DNA of 64,000 bases from Kosakonia cowanii JCM 10956 = DSM 18146 (GTDB taxonomy: Bacteria; Pseudomonadota; Gammaproteobacteria; Enterobacterales; Enterobacteriaceae). Positions 19,562 through 28,413 of the stretch are shown here, one piece after another; position 1 is the stretch's first letter, and every line of letters starts with the position of its first letter. The notes beneath the pieces were generated by a model. That model worked only from the letters and a program-made list of their open reading frames with translations. It was not told where the DNA came from and ran no database searches. Where the stretch lies: contig NZ_CP019445.1 in the NCBI RefSeq assembly GCF_001975225.1, positions 310,001-374,000 of the forward strand, in the 5' to 3' direction. The translations under genes and the position numbers were made by a program.

Positions 19562-21542
19562 AGCGGCTCTGCTTTCTCAGCAGATAGATAAAGTACGGCG
19601 CGCCGATAAAGGTCGAGAGCAGCCCCGCCGGGATCTGGAACGGAAACAGCACCATCCGCCCGCACCAGTCGGCAAACACCAGCAACACGCCCCCCACCAG
19701 TGCGGAGATGACCATATGCGGCATCGTGCGGCGAAAGCCCATCATGCGCGCGATATGCGGTGCCATCAGCCCGACAAAGCTGAGCGGCCCGATAGTCATC
19801 GTCGCCGCTGCCGTCAGTGCTGCCGCCAACAGCAGCAACACGACACGCGACGAGGTCAGCGCCATGCCTACCGAGCGCGCACTCTCCCCGCCGAGCGGCA
19901 GGATCATCAGCAAGCGGCGACACAGCGGGGTTAACGCCAGCAGCACCACCATCACCACCGCGCTGCGCACCACCAGCTCACCAGAAGCGTTATAGGTACT
20001 GCCGGAGATCCAGGTCAGGATCGTCGCCATGCGCGGATCGCCGCTCGCCTGCAACATCATCAACAGCATGGTAAAGGCGGTACTGAGCGCCATCCCCGCC
20101 AGCAGCATGCGGTGCGGCGAAAAGCCGCCGCGCCCGGCGGCGAGCATAATGATCAATAGCGTTGCCGCCGCGCCAAGGCTCCCGGCGGGCAGCAGCCAGC
20201 CAAAAGCGTTGCCCGGCACAAAAAAGAGCATCAACACCACGCCAAACGCCGCGCCGGAGCTGATGCCCAGCACTTCCGGGCTGGCCATCGGATTACCGGT
20301 CAGGCGCTGGATAATGCACCCGGCGACCGCCAGCATCATCCCGGCGGTCAGCGCGGCAATAATGCGCGGCCAGCGCCAGGGCAGCAGTTGATCCAGCAGC
20401 GTACCGCTGGCCCACTGCCAGCCGTGCGCGTCGCGGCCAAAACTGAGCGCCGCCCACATCGCCAGCAGCAGTAACAGCACGCCGCCCAGCGCAAACCACA
20501 TCACATGCCCGCGCTCGGGGCGGACCTTATCGCCACCATCCATTGCCGGGGCGCTCATACTCCGCAGGCGCGGCAGCAGCCACAGCAGCAGCGGTGCGCC
20601 AATCAGCGCCGTCATCGACCCGGTGGAGACCTCCATCCAGATACGCGTCAGCCAGAGGATCACCTGATCGGAGAGCCAGAGGATCAGCGCGCCAATCAGC
20701 GGAGCCAGCATCAGGCGCGTCAGCAGACGCCGCGCGCCGAGCATCTTCGCCAGCAGCGGCGCAAAAAGGCCGATAAACCCGATAATGCCGACGGCGTTAA
20801 CCAGCAGCGCACTGAGGGCAATTGCCAGCGTTAACGCCGCCAACCGCGCCAGCGACAGCGCCAGCCCGAGGTTACGCGCCACGCCATCATCCAGCCCCAT
20901 TAAGGTCAGCGGACGCAGCAGCAGCAGCGTTAACACCGTGCCGCCAAGCAGCTGCGGCCAGAGACGCTGCACCACGCTCCAGTCAGTCTGCGTCAGCGTA
21001 CCGGTGCTCCACAAAAACATGCTTTGCAGCTGATCGTGGTGAAACAGCGCCAAAAGCTGGTTGATCGCCCCGCAGTAGAGGCTCACCACCAGGCCCGCAA
21101 GAATCAGGGTCACCGGGGAGAGCCGTTTTCCCCACGCTACGCCAAACACCAGCGCGCCGACGGCGCAGGCACCGAGCAGCGCCGCAAACTGCGATGCCAT
21201 CACGCCCGGGATCGCCCACAGCGTGGTGATAGTGATGCCGAGCTGCGCACCGGTCGCCACGCCAAGAGTGGTCGGCTCCGCCAGCGGGTTACGCAACACC
21301 TGCTGGAACAGCACGCCCACCAGCCCAAGCCCGGCGCCGACCAGCAGCGAGATCGCCAGGCGCGGCAGCAGACTGTAGTGAAACAGCATCTGATCGATAC
21401 GATCGATATTTGGCGTAAACAGCGCCTGCCCCCACTGGGCGCGCGGCAGCGCAAGGGTTAAGTTGTACCAGGTTAGCCCGGCCGCCAGCATAAACAGCAC
21501 CGCCAGCAGCAGCGCCGATGAGAGGGAGAAGCGACGGATCAT
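19560..21542 (-). CDS. fhuB: ferrichrome ABC transporter permease FhuB
   Basis: FhuB is the inner membrane channel of the ferric hydroxamate importer, powered by FhuC and fed by FhuD. At 660 residues it is the fused double-length form of this family: two homologous halves, each with about ten membrane segments. Each half has its own coupling region (LRNPLAEPTTLGVATGAQLG near residue 85 and LTGNPMASPEVLGISSGAAFG near residue 415). The ATG at 21542 overlaps the fhuD stop by 4 nt, indicating translational coupling. It is the last gene of fhuACDB; its stop abuts the REP array. Confidence 0.97.
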   Translation of the reverse strand: MIRRFSLSSALLLAVLFMLAAGLTWYNLTLALPRAQWGQALFTPNIDRIDQMLFHYSLLPRLAISLLVGAGLGLVGVLFQQVLRNPLAEPTTLGVATGAQLGITITTLWAIPGVMASQFAALLGACAVGALVFGVAWGKRLSPVTLILAGLVVSLYCGAINQLLALFHHDQLQSMFLWSTGTLTQTDWSVVQRLWPQLLGGTVLTLLLLRPLTLMGLDDGVARNLGLALSLARLAALTLAIALSALLVNAVGIIGFIGLFAPLLAKMLGARRLLTRLMLAPLIGALILWLSDQVILWLTRIWMEVSTGSMTALIGAPLLLWLLPRLRSMSAPAMDGGDKVRPERGHVMWFALGGVLLLLLAMWAALSFGRDAHGWQWASGTLLDQLLPWRWPRIIAALTAGMMLAVAGCIIQRLTGNPMASPEVLGISSGAAFGVVLMLFFVPGNAFGWLLPAGSLGAAATLLIIMLAAGRGGFSPHRMLLAGMALSTAFTMLLMMLQASGDPRMATILTWISGSTYNASGELVVRSAVVMVVLLALTPLCRRLLMILPLGGESARSVGMALTSSRVVLLLLAAALTAAATMTIGPLSFVGLMAPHIARMMGFRRTMPHMVISALVGGVLLVFADWCGRMVLFPFQIPAGLLSTFIGAPYFIYLLRKQSR

Positions 21543-22429
21543 GCCCGGCCTCCCAGCGCGTTATCCAGCACGCGGGTGAAATGCATGGCGGAGAGCGTCG
21601 CGCCATAGAACCAGACCGCCGGCACGCGCTGAAAACGCCCCTGGCGCACAAACGGCATCGCCTGCCAGAGCGGTGTCGCCATCACTTTTTGCATATCCTG
21701 TTCATTGTTGTGATCAAAGCAGATCACATCCGCATCTTTATAGGCGGCAAGCCGGTCGATGCCGACCGCCACGCTGCCCCAGAAGGTCTGCTCGCCCTGC
21801 CAGGCGTTACGAATGCCGAAATCATCGAGCACTTCCTGGAACAGGCAGTTGGCACCAAATACCAGTACATGGCGCGGATCGAGCAGGGTAATCATCAGCA
21901 GCGGGCGGTCGCCGCGCCGGGCAAAGCGCGGCTTTGTGGCGCTCATCAGCGCATCGAACTGCGCGAGATGCTGATTCGCCTGCGCCTCTTTGTTGAGCAG
22001 CTGCGCCATCTCGTTCAGCGAGCGTCTGGCCATCGCCAGCGGCTTTTTGCCGTCGCTAAAGGTAAACCCGCGCCCCGGCGCAATGGTCGCCAGCTTCGCT
22101 TCGGAGGGGCCATAGCCCGCCGACCAGACCAGCAGCGATGGCTTCATCTGCGTCAGCAGTTCGAGGTTCGGCTCGGTACGCAGGCCAATATCAATAACCG
22201 ATGCTGGCAGCGACGGTTCGTTGACCCAGGTGTTGTAATTTTGCACATCGGCGACGCCATAGGGCATCACGCCCAGTGCCAGCAGCAGCTCAACCGGCAG
22301 CCACTCAAGAGCGACGACGCGCTGCGGATCGACGCTTGCGGCCTTCGCACCGCGCATCTGCCAGAGCAGCGGCGACAGCGCCATTGCCGTCAGTAAACGC
22401 CGACGGCTGATTTCAGGAATAGCGGCCAT
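21539..22429 (-). CDS. fhuD: ferric hydroxamate periplasmic binding protein FhuD
   Basis: FhuD captures ferrichrome, aerobactin and coprogen delivered by FhuA and similar receptors and passes them to FhuBC. The 296-residue protein starts MAAIPEISRRRLLTAMALSP, whose twin-arginine, hydrophobic stretch and AKA cleavage area suggest a Tat-type or long Sec signal peptide. The PeripBP fold follows (RVVALEWLPVELLLALGV). The start overlaps the fhuC stop by one base, and its stop overlaps the fhuB start. No anomaly was seen. Confidence 0.97.
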   Translation of the reverse strand: MAAIPEISRRRLLTAMALSPLLWQMRGAKAASVDPQRVVALEWLPVELLLALGVMPYGVADVQNYNTWVNEPSLPASVIDIGLRTEPNLELLTQMKPSLLVWSAGYGPSEAKLATIAPGRGFTFSDGKKPLAMARRSLNEMAQLLNKEAQANQHLAQFDALMSATKPRFARRGDRPLLMITLLDPRHVLVFGANCLFQEVLDDFGIRNAWQGEQTFWGSVAVGIDRLAAYKDADVICFDHNNEQDMQKVMATPLWQAMPFVRQGRFQRVPAVWFYGATLSAMHFTRVLDNALGGRA

Positions 22430-23226
22430 CAGTAGACGAAGCTCACGGGCGCGGCACCGGCCGGATGCGGCAGGATCCCCATCGGGATCCCGTAAATCTG
22501 CTCCAGTGTTTCGGCGCGCATTAAGGCCTCCGGCGCGCCTTCGGCGATCATCTCACCGCCGCGCAGCGCCACCAGATAGTCACAGTAGCGCGCCGCCATA
22601 TTGATATCGTGCAGCACGGCAATCACCGTCAAGCCACGCTGCTGGCTTAAGCGGTGCACCAGCGCCAGCACATCGACCTGATGGGCGATATCAAGCGCGG
22701 AGGTCGGCTCATCAAGCAGCAGGCAGCGGCTATCCTGCGCCACCAGCATGGCAATCCACGCACGCTGGCGTTCGCCACCGGAGAGGCTATCCACCAGCCG
22801 GTGCGCCAGCGGTTTTAAACCGACCAGCGCAATCGCCTCCTCCACTTTCTCGCGGTCAGCCACGCCAAAACGCCCCAGTGCCCCGTGCCACGGATACCGC
22901 CCAATCGCCACCAGTTCGCGCACGGTCATCCCTTCCGCCTGCGGCAACTGCTGCGGCAGATAGGCAACTTTGCGGGCGAAGGATTTGCTGCTCCAGATCT
23001 CCAGCGGCTGCCCGTCGAGCAGAATATCGCCCTCAGAGGGTGCCTGATGGCGGCCAAGCATCTTCAGCAGTGTCGATTTGCCCGAGCCGTTATGACCAAT
23101 CAGGCCGGTCACTTTCCCGCCTGGGAAGGTCAACGACAGCGGATGCAGCAGCGTGCGTCCCGGCACGCGAAAGGTGACATCGTTCAGTTGAAAGGTGGTA
23201 TCGGGAAGCGTTTTGTTTTCCTGCAT
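22429..23226 (-). CDS. fhuC: ferrichrome ABC transporter ATP-binding protein FhuC
   Basis: FhuC is the cytoplasmic ATPase that drives hydroxamate siderophore import through FhuB. The ATG at 23226 (MQENKTLPDTTFQL) is chosen over an upstream in-frame Met because it aligns with E. coli FhuC and gives the same length, 265 residues. All ABC motifs are present: Walker A GHNGSGKST (about 42-50), Q-loop LPQQLP, signature LSGGERQRAW, Walker B CLLLDEPTSALD and the switch His in AVLHDIN. It lies 49 bp behind fhuA and is coupled to fhuD. Confidence 0.98.
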   Translation of the reverse strand: MQENKTLPDTTFQLNDVTFRVPGRTLLHPLSLTFPGGKVTGLIGHNGSGKSTLLKMLGRHQAPSEGDILLDGQPLEIWSSKSFARKVAYLPQQLPQAEGMTVRELVAIGRYPWHGALGRFGVADREKVEEAIALVGLKPLAHRLVDSLSGGERQRAWIAMLVAQDSRCLLLDEPTSALDIAHQVDVLALVHRLSQQRGLTVIAVLHDINMAARYCDYLVALRGGEMIAEGAPEALMRAETLEQIYGIPMGILPHPAGAAPVSFVY

Positions 23227-23275
23227 GGTTGCCAACTTGTCAGAGGGCACGGCGAACCGTGCCCGAAGAGAAAGA

Positions 23276-25525
23276 TTAGAAGCGGAAGGTTGCGGTTGCT
23301 GTCACCTGACGTTCAGCGCCCCAGAAGCAGCCGTAGCTGTTAAAGCAGCTGGCGACATACTCACGGTCGAACAGGTTATTGACGTGCAGGGCGACATTGG
23401 AGCCCGCCATACCGAAGCGCGCCAGATCGTAACGCACCAGCGCATCAACGACGGTGGCGCTACCGACTTTAAACGAGTTCGCCGGATCGCCGAAGCTTGA
23501 GCCGGTGAAGCGCGCGCCGGTACCCAGCGTCAGGCCGGAAAGCGCGCCATCATAGAAGGTGTAATCTCCCCACAGCGAAGCCATATGTTTTGGCACCTGC
23601 GGCGGGGTATTACCTTTCAGTTTGGTATCGGTGGTGTATTCCGCTTGCGTATAGGTGTAGGAGCCGACCACGTTGAGGTTGGCGGAGAGCGCCGCTTTGG
23701 CTTCCAGCTCCACGCCGCGCGAACGCACTTTGCCGCCCTCGACTGACCAGACCGATCCCGCAGGGTCGGCCATCAGGTTGTTGCTCTTGGTCAGCTGATA
23801 GAGCGCGCCGGTCAGCACAATCGGCCGATCGCTCGGGCTGTATTTCACCCCGGCTTCATACTGCTTGCCTTTCGACGGAGCGAAGATTGCGCCATTCGCA
23901 CCGGAGGTGGATGACGGTTCGAAAGATTCGCTGTAGCTGAAGTATGGTGTAACGCCATTATCAAACAGGTAGTTAACGCCGCCGCGCCAGCTGAACTGGT
24001 TATCGTCACGGGTTGTGGTGATGCCAGTCTCGCGGTTAAACGCGCTCTGCTTCGCCCAGTCGTAACGGCCGCCCAGCGTAATCAGCACCTTCTCCCACTG
24101 CGCCTGATCCTGCGCATAGAGGCCGGTCTGTTTTTGGCGGTTAAGGATGCGGTAAGCGCCAGACGGACCAGAATGGGCAGCGAAATCGAAATCGCCGCGA
24201 TCGAGGTTATAGATATCCGATGGCGCAACCGATCCCGCATAGCCAAACCACGAGTCGATGTCGTTACGCATACGCATAAAGTCGACGCCGGTCAGCAACG
24301 TATGGTCGACAGAACCAGTGGCAAAGGTGCTCTGCAACTGCGTATCGACCGAGAAGTTCTGCAACTTCTCGTTATCAATCACATACTGGCGCGTCAGGTA
24401 GTGGTTCCACTGCGACGGCGCGATGCTGGCACAAGGGCTTTTTTTTGCATCGGCGGTGTAGAGCGGGTCAGAGCACATACCGTAACCGTAGACGCTGTTT
24501 TGCGAGGTTTTGTTCTCGGCGTAGCGCAGGTTCTGGCGCACGGTAAAGGTATCGTCGAAGGCATGCTCAAAGCTGTAACCGACCATCTTCTGGTTACGGG
24601 AGTAAGTGTTGTTCTTTGCGCCTTCATTGAAGCTGGTCGGCAGGCGTTTGCCATTCGGCAGCGGTTCAACGGTCCCCTCTTTCGGCAACCAGCCGTAGTA
24701 GCCGGTGTCAGGCTCATTCTGGAAATAGGAGAGGAAGGTGAAGTTGGTTTTATCATCCGGCCGCCAGCTAAAAGAGGGGGCGATGGTATAACGCTGCTCT
24801 TTTTTCCCGTCCTGCTGCGCATTAGCAGAGCGGGCCAGGCCGGTCAGGCGATAGGAGTAAACACCGTCATCATCCAGCGCGTCGCTGAAATCAAACCCGG
24901 TCTGAAACAGGCTATTGGTGCCGGCTTTAAACTGGATTTCGTGCAGCGGCATGGTGGTCGGGCGCTTGCTGACCATATTCATCAGGCCGCCGGGGCTGCT
25001 TTTTCCGTAGAGCACGGAGGTTGGCCCGCGCAGCAACTCTACGCGTTCCAGCATATAGGGATCGATCACCGCGTCGTTATAGAAGTTGCCCTGCAACTTC
25101 AGGCCGTCGAGGTAGTTATTCTGGCTTTGGTTATCAGCGGCAAAACCGCGGATGATCAGCTGATCGTAAGTATTGGAAGCCCCACGCGTGCCCACGCTGA
25201 CGCCCGGCGTGTAGCTCAGGGCCTCTTTTGCCGATTTCGGCTGGTGCAGCGCGATCTCTTCGGCGGTGACGACGGAAATGGACTGCGGCGTTTTTTCCAG
25301 CGGCATATCCGTTTTTGTCGCGGTCGCGGTATGTTTCGCCGCGATGGTCGCCGCCGGCCCCCACGCATTCTCTTGCGGCGCGGCGGTGGTGACGGTGATG
25401 GTTTCTTCTTTTGAGGTGGTGGCAGCCTGTGCATAAACAGACATGCCGCTAACCGCTGTGGCTACTACGACTGCGAGAGTACGCAGCGTAAAAGTGACTG
25501 GCTGAGCAGTTGTTGGACGCGCCAT
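23276..25525 (-). CDS. fhuA: ferrichrome outer membrane receptor FhuA
   Basis: FhuA is the TonB-dependent outer membrane receptor for ferrichrome and, in E. coli, for phages T1, T5 and phi80 and colicin M. The 749-residue protein has a signal peptide ending VYAQA. The TonB box lies in EETITVTTAA just after it. A plug domain with LRGPTSVLYGKSSPGG (about residues 165-180) precedes a 22-strand barrel ending in the aromatic TATATFRF. The CYS pair of the loop region (GMCSDPLY and KSPCASI) and the late VASCFNSYGC pair are conserved. A Fur box lies upstream. It heads fhuACDB. Confidence 0.97.
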   Translation of the reverse strand: MARPTTAQPVTFTLRTLAVVVATAVSGMSVYAQAATTSKEETITVTTAAPQENAWGPAATIAAKHTATATKTDMPLEKTPQSISVVTAEEIALHQPKSAKEALSYTPGVSVGTRGASNTYDQLIIRGFAADNQSQNNYLDGLKLQGNFYNDAVIDPYMLERVELLRGPTSVLYGKSSPGGLMNMVSKRPTTMPLHEIQFKAGTNSLFQTGFDFSDALDDDGVYSYRLTGLARSANAQQDGKKEQRYTIAPSFSWRPDDKTNFTFLSYFQNEPDTGYYGWLPKEGTVEPLPNGKRLPTSFNEGAKNNTYSRNQKMVGYSFEHAFDDTFTVRQNLRYAENKTSQNSVYGYGMCSDPLYTADAKKSPCASIAPSQWNHYLTRQYVIDNEKLQNFSVDTQLQSTFATGSVDHTLLTGVDFMRMRNDIDSWFGYAGSVAPSDIYNLDRGDFDFAAHSGPSGAYRILNRQKQTGLYAQDQAQWEKVLITLGGRYDWAKQSAFNRETGITTTRDDNQFSWRGGVNYLFDNGVTPYFSYSESFEPSSTSGANGAIFAPSKGKQYEAGVKYSPSDRPIVLTGALYQLTKSNNLMADPAGSVWSVEGGKVRSRGVELEAKAALSANLNVVGSYTYTQAEYTTDTKLKGNTPPQVPKHMASLWGDYTFYDGALSGLTLGTGARFTGSSFGDPANSFKVGSATVVDALVRYDLARFGMAGSNVALHVNNLFDREYVASCFNSYGCFWGAERQVTATATFRF

Positions 25526-25562
25526 GAGTGTATCTCTGATTCAGTAAGTGAACGTTAACGTA

Positions 25563-25581
25563 AACGAGAATTATTATTATG
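25563..25581 (-). promoter_or_regulatory. Fur box upstream of fhuA
   Basis: The minus-strand 19-mer CATAATAATAATTCTCGTT closely resembles the Fur consensus (GATAATGATAATCATTATC-type). It lies about 40 nt before the fhuA ATG, consistent with iron repression of the operon. Confidence 0.75.
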
Positions 25582-25743
25582 ACCGCAGAATAATATGCGA
25601 AGCGCTCAGTGCATAGCAAGCGCAATGCCGCCCGCCGGGGCTTAACAGGAAAGAATTAGTCGCTGAAAAAGCAGGATGTTAATTGCATGAAGAAAGGAAT
25701 TTAACGCGGCGTTATTTGAATGTATCAGAAAGGACAAAATAAA

Positions 25744-25774
25744 AACCCCGGTCTGCTGAACCGGGGTTTTTTAT
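25744..25774 (-). terminator. mrcB terminator
   Basis: CCCCGG (25746-25751) and CCGGGG (25761-25766) with A and T flanks on both sides, directly behind the mrcB stop codon. Confidence 0.9.
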
Positions 25775-25776
25775 CA

Positions 25777-28296
25777 CTAGTTACTGCCGAACATATCTTT
25801 AATCCAGCCCGCTACGCCGTCGCTCTTCTGCTCCTGCTGCGGCTGTTGTTGCTGCGGCTGCTGCTGTTGCGGCTGCGTCGACTGATCGAACGGATTGCCC
25901 GTTTGCGGCTGCATCATCTGGCTTTGCTGGCACAGCGCGTCCGGATTGGTAGTCCAGACCGGCAGCTGACGTACGCCACCGCCGCCGCAGATAAAGTTAC
26001 CCATATCATCAACGCCGATGTTGGTGATGTCCTCCGGTGGCGTCAGATCCAGCGGGATCGGCGACTGGTTTTGCAGATAACGCTGGTAAATCGCCATCGC
26101 GCCGCTGGCACCATACAGCTTGGTCGGCTGGTTATTATCGCGGCCAACCCAGGTGATGGTCACTTCACGCCCGTCGATGCCGGCAAACCAGGTATCAACG
26201 TTATTGTTGGTGGTACCGGTTTTCCCCGCCAGGTGCAGGCCCGGATACTTCGCGCCAAGCTGGCGACCCGTTCCGCGCTGAACCACCTGCTGCATAGTCC
26301 ACAGCGTCATGTAGGCCGCCTGAGCAGGCACCACACGTTCCGCCTGCGGGTAGCTCTGATAAAGCACCGTGCCATCTTCAGCAATCACCGAACGCAGCGC
26401 GGAAAGTTGCGCGCGGTTACCGCCGCTGGCGATGGTCTGGAAGGCCTGCGCCACTTCAATCGGCGTCAGGTTGAGCGCGCCCAGCAGCATTGACGGCATA
26501 CCGTTCAGCTGATTTTTCGGCGCACCGAGTTTCTCCCAGGTATCCGTCACCGCCGGTAAACCTACCGCCATGCCGAGGTTAACGGTCGGCACGTTCATCG
26601 AGCGCGTCAGCGCATCCACCAGCATCACCTGACCGCTGAAACGGCGATCATCGTTCTGCGGTGACCACACCTGGCCGTTGGAGAGGCGCAGCGAAATCGT
26701 CGCATCCGCAATCCAGGTATTCAGGCGATAGGTATTTGGCTGGCTCAGCGCCGTCAGGTAGGTCGCCGGTTTCGCCAGCGAGCCGATAGAGCGACGCGCC
26801 TGCATCGCACGGTTATAACCAGCAAACTGCGGTGTCGCACCGCCCACCATCGCGCGGACTTCACCGGTGTAGCGATCGACCACCACCATCGCGGTTTCCA
26901 GATCCGACAGCTTGCGCTGTTTGATCAGCAGCGGAATGCCTTCTACCGCCGCTTTTTCGGCAGCATCCTGCGCCACCGAGTCAAAGGTGGTGAAGATCTT
27001 CACGCCGGAGAGATCTTTGACTTTATCGCCGAGTTTGCTCTGCAGCTCCTGGCGCACCATCTGCATAAAGGCTGGCTGAGGTGAGATCACCCCACCACGC
27101 GGCTGTACGCCGAGCGGACGGGCGCTGAGCATGTCATACAGCTCCTGGTCAATCACGCTCTGCTGTTGCAGCAGGCGCAGCACCAGGTTACGGCGCTCAA
27201 GGGCCAGTTTCGGGTTACGCCACGGGTTGTAAATCGACGCCCCTTTTACCATCCCGACCAGCAGCGCCTGCTGATCGAGGCTCAGCTCTTCAACAGGACG
27301 ACCAAAGTAGTAGAGGCTCGCCAGCGGGAAACCGCGGATTTCGTTATCGCCGCTCTGACCGAGGTAGACCTCGTTCATATAGAGCTCAAGGATGCGATCC
27401 TTGCTGTAGCGGGCATCCATGATCAGCGCCATATAGGCTTCGTTGGCTTTACGCCAGTAGGAGCGCTCGCTGCTCAGGAAGAGGTTTTTCACCAGCTGCT
27501 GGGTCAGCGTACTCGCCCCCTGCACCGTGCGACCCGCGGTAAGGTTCGCCAGCATCGCACGGCCAATGGAGTAGAAGCTGATGCCGTCATGCTCGTAGAA
27601 GTGGCGGTCTTCCGTCGCCAGCAGGGTATCGACCAGCAGATCCGGGAAGCCGTTACGCGCAACAAACAGGCGCTGCTCGCCGTTCGGCGAAGAGAGCATG
27701 GTGATCAGGCGCGGATCGAGACGGAAGAAACCGAACTGGCGGTTGCTGTCCATATTCTCGATTGTCTCCAGGCGATCGCCGTCAAAGGTCAGACGCGCGC
27801 GCACCTGGCCCTCTTTGCTGTCCGGGAAATCAAACGGACGGCGGATCATCTCGATGCTTTTCGCCTGCACGGTGAACTCACCGGGACGCGTCATCTTGGT
27901 CACTTCGCGGTACTGCGTCGCCTCCAGCAGCTTGACCATCTCATTTTTGCTGATGGCCATATCCGGCTCGAGGTTGACCATACGGCCATAGACGGCGGCA
28001 GGCAGCTGCCACACTTTACCGTCGATACGGGCGCGGATTTTCTGATCCAGATAGACGCCATAAATGGCAAACAGCACTGCGCAAACAATGAAAATTTTCA
28101 GCAGCAGCCAGAACCAGCCGCGTTTACCGCGGGGCTTCTTGCCTCTGCCTCTTCCCTTTTTCGGCACTGCGTTTTCCTCTTCATCATCGTATTCGTCATA
28201 CTCTTCATCACGAACGCGACGACGACTGATTTTCTCTTTTGCCGGGCGCGCAGGTTTCCCCTTGCGTCCAATTGGCTCGCGGTCATTCCCCGCCAT
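25777..28296 (-). CDS. mrcB: bifunctional penicillin-binding protein 1B
   Basis: PBP1b polymerises and crosslinks peptidoglycan and is stimulated by the lipoprotein LpoB. The 839-residue protein has an acidic then basic cytoplasmic tail. One membrane anchor follows (about 61-83, [20 protein letters not shown]), then the UB2H domain and the GT51 glycosyltransferase with Glu 229 in [14 protein letters not shown]. The transpeptidase comes next, with SLAKP (Ser near 506), SMN and KTGT motifs. A Q/P-rich C-terminal tail ends [10 protein letters not shown]. Relative to E. coli (844 residues), the internal Met used for the short gamma form is replaced by Val 44, whose codon is GTG. It is followed by a strong terminator. 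Confidence 0.97.
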   Translation of the reverse strand: MAGNDREPIGRKGKPARPAKEKISRRRVRDEEYDEYDDEEENAVPKKGRGRGKKPRGKRGWFWLLLKIFIVCAVLFAIYGVYLDQKIRARIDGKVWQLPAAVYGRMVNLEPDMAISKNEMVKLLEATQYREVTKMTRPGEFTVQAKSIEMIRRPFDFPDSKEGQVRARLTFDGDRLETIENMDSNRQFGFFRLDPRLITMLSSPNGEQRLFVARNGFPDLLVDTLLATEDRHFYEHDGISFYSIGRAMLANLTAGRTVQGASTLTQQLVKNLFLSSERSYWRKANEAYMALIMDARYSKDRILELYMNEVYLGQSGDNEIRGFPLASLYYFGRPVEELSLDQQALLVGMVKGASIYNPWRNPKLALERRNLVLRLLQQQSVIDQELYDMLSARPLGVQPRGGVISPQPAFMQMVRQELQSKLGDKVKDLSGVKIFTTFDSVAQDAAEKAAVEGIPLLIKQRKLSDLETAMVVVDRYTGEVRAMVGGATPQFAGYNRAMQARRSIGSLAKPATYLTALSQPNTYRLNTWIADATISLRLSNGQVWSPQNDDRRFSGQVMLVDALTRSMNVPTVNLGMAVGLPAVTDTWEKLGAPKNQLNGMPSMLLGALNLTPIEVAQAFQTIASGGNRAQLSALRSVIAEDGTVLYQSYPQAERVVPAQAAYMTLWTMQQVVQRGTGRQLGAKYPGLHLAGKTGTTNNNVDTWFAGIDGREVTITWVGRDNNQPTKLYGASGAMAIYQRYLQNQSPIPLDLTPPEDITNIGVDDMGNFICGGGGVRQLPVWTTNPDALCQQSQMMQPQTGNPFDQSTQPQQQQPQQQQPQQEQKSDGVAGWIKDMFGSN

Positions 28297-28376
28297 GCTT
28301 TACTCTCCGCAACGTTCAGGCGCAAGGGCCCGATTCTCAGCTCTTCGGCCTACAGGCAGAAGAAGAACTCTCTCAA

Positions 28377-28385
28377 TTTATACCA
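28377..28385 (-). promoter_or_regulatory. candidate mrcB promoter (extended -10)
   Basis: On the minus strand TGGTATAAA is an extended -10 about 80 nt upstream of the mrcB ATG, inside the hrpB-mrcB gap. No clear -35. Confidence 0.45.
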
Positions 28386-28413
28386 CTGCTGAATGACGCT
28401 ATACGCATCAGCA

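Noticed and set aside
19145..19591. Short open frames across the REP array on the plus strand.
   Set aside because: They arise from the periodic repeat itself, with repeated LSGLQNHRAAIG-type peptides, and have no ribosome binding sites.
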